Assembly: GCA_019925095.2 (NCBI GenBank)
Contig: CM034389.1
Location: 22,183,435-22,247,434 of the forward strand
Source: Dendrolimus kikuchii
Lineage: Eukaryota > Arthropoda > Insecta > Lepidoptera > Lasiocampidae
Reading direction: 5' to 3'
DNA length: 64,000 nt
The translations under genes were made by a program, and so were the position numbers. The notes beneath the pieces are model-generated. The model searched no databases, had not been told where the DNA came from, and saw only the letters and a list, made by a program, of their open reading frames with translations. The first letter of the stretch is position 1. Every line of letters starts with the position of its first letter. Of the stretch, positions 63,186 through 64,000 are shown in pieces.

Positions 63186-64000
63186 AAGTATTTTAGTTTG
63201 TAATAAACATAATATATTTACATAGAAGTTAAAAAAAAAAAATGCAAATGACTGTGGCGTTAATCATAAGAGAATATTTATCTTCGAGTAAATGCAAGAC
63301 TTTATTGCTGATACTCAACTCAACAAAAATATAACCACAAATCAATCAAATATAGTCTAAAAAGATTCTATATTGATTTCCAATCATGCTCACATTTGCA
63401 GACCTGGGACTAAAATGAGAACCATATACTAGAATGATGATAACTCCACTTTTATTATTAAATCAGAACTAAACACTGGAATGATGATTTTATAACAATT
63501 ACTCGCCTCTGCTCCTATTTTTGATATAACAATATTGTGTACACGATTCCCTGCAGCACGAATAAACACATGAGGTTTCTGTGCCACAGTTCAAATGTGT
63601 GTCTAATGTATATGAATGTAAGCATATTGGATAATAAATTAAAAAAAAAACTGGACTAAATTAAATCTTAAGACAATATATCTCCTGAGAAGTTAATATC
63701 TAAACGCGTAGCTACAAGTTTCAAAAAGAAACACTCAGCTTAAAATAATTTTGTTCCATTGTTTACAGTTCGCGAGTCTATAATTAGTTACTTTCACTTT
63801 AGGAAAATGGTGTGCATGAAAGAATTATTGCTTGTTTCATATATTGAAATAGTTTATAATAATGTATTGCCTTTTATAAATAAATATATATACGTTTGAG
63901 ATGAAAATTTGACAAAATCGTCTTTATAATAGGAAGTGATCGTGCTTCTGTAGCAATTATATTTCTGGATGATAAATGATAAGATGTGTAGACTTTCCTT
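63186..64000. other. AT-rich stretch, nothing recognised
   Basis: No exon, repeat or element was recognised up to the window end. Confidence 0.5.

Overview
The window looks like AT-rich nuclear DNA from a lepidopteran insect (moth or butterfly). The grounds are a Bombyx-type mariner transposase, an RTE retrotransposon end, tRNA-headed SINEs of the type common in Lepidoptera, Helitron-like elements ending in CTAG, a Penelope-like element, and one animal-type coding exon with a canonical GTAAGT donor. There is no operon structure, no rRNA or tRNA gene, no CRISPR array and no prokaryotic signal. Species cannot be told from the sequence.

Host genes: only one exon is supported, at 48179-48284 (+). 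It encodes a signal peptide followed by HLNVLISQAEVMKLLG, which matches the start of the WIF domain of Ryk/Derailed receptor-like tyrosine kinases. The reading frame is cut after one base of the next codon by a GTAAGT splice donor. No second exon was recognised downstream, so intron 1 probably exceeds 15.7 kb and holds most of the repeats to its right. A GC-rich stretch at about 47765-47885 is the likely promoter/5' leader, and five short upstream ORFs precede the start codon.

Everything else recognisable is transposable-element sequence, mostly old, 5'-truncated or frameshifted. Families named here for cross-reference: SINE-A (about 310 bp, poly-A tail, about 17 copies or pieces, both orientations); SINE-T (tRNA-derived, A/B boxes, 6-7 copies); PLE-1 (Penelope-like, one copy with RT end plus GIY-YIG endonuclease and five non-coding copies, three of them hairpins, all with 10-15 bp target duplications); NLTR-1 (non-LTR retrotransposon with TATG tail); NLTR-2 (non-LTR C-terminus with a PFGVETLGPWGP-like signature); NLTR-3 (Jockey-like C-terminus); NLTR-4 (non-LTR with a GCGAT stem-loop in its 3'UTR); RTE; HEL-1/2/3 and other Helitron-like pieces; two solo LTRs and an LTR fragment; two mariner relics; a hAT-type MITE; and several foldback/MITE structures.

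Layout. 1-9.8 kb: mariner relic, SINE-A copies, the coding PLE-1 copy, a TIR element nested in a SINE. 9.8-21.6 kb: Helitron pieces, RTE, NLTR-1 split by a hAT MITE, PLE-1 hairpin, SINE-T. 21.6-34.1 kb: two compact Helitrons with intact ends, Jockey-like relics, long featureless AT-rich stretches, NLTR-4 and a MITE. 34.1-47.6 kb: solo LTRs, NLTR-1 and NLTR-2 relics, SINE-A pairs, a Helitron nest. 47.7-48.3 kb: the derailed/RYK first exon. 48.3-64 kb: intronic or intergenic repeats, including SINE-A copies, a PLE-1 hairpin with perfect 12-bp duplications and a near-complete dead mariner inserted at the edge of another PLE-1 copy. Insertion order can be read at several nests (hAT in NLTR-1, TIR element in SINE-A, mariner beside PLE-1, Helitrons inside HEL-1).
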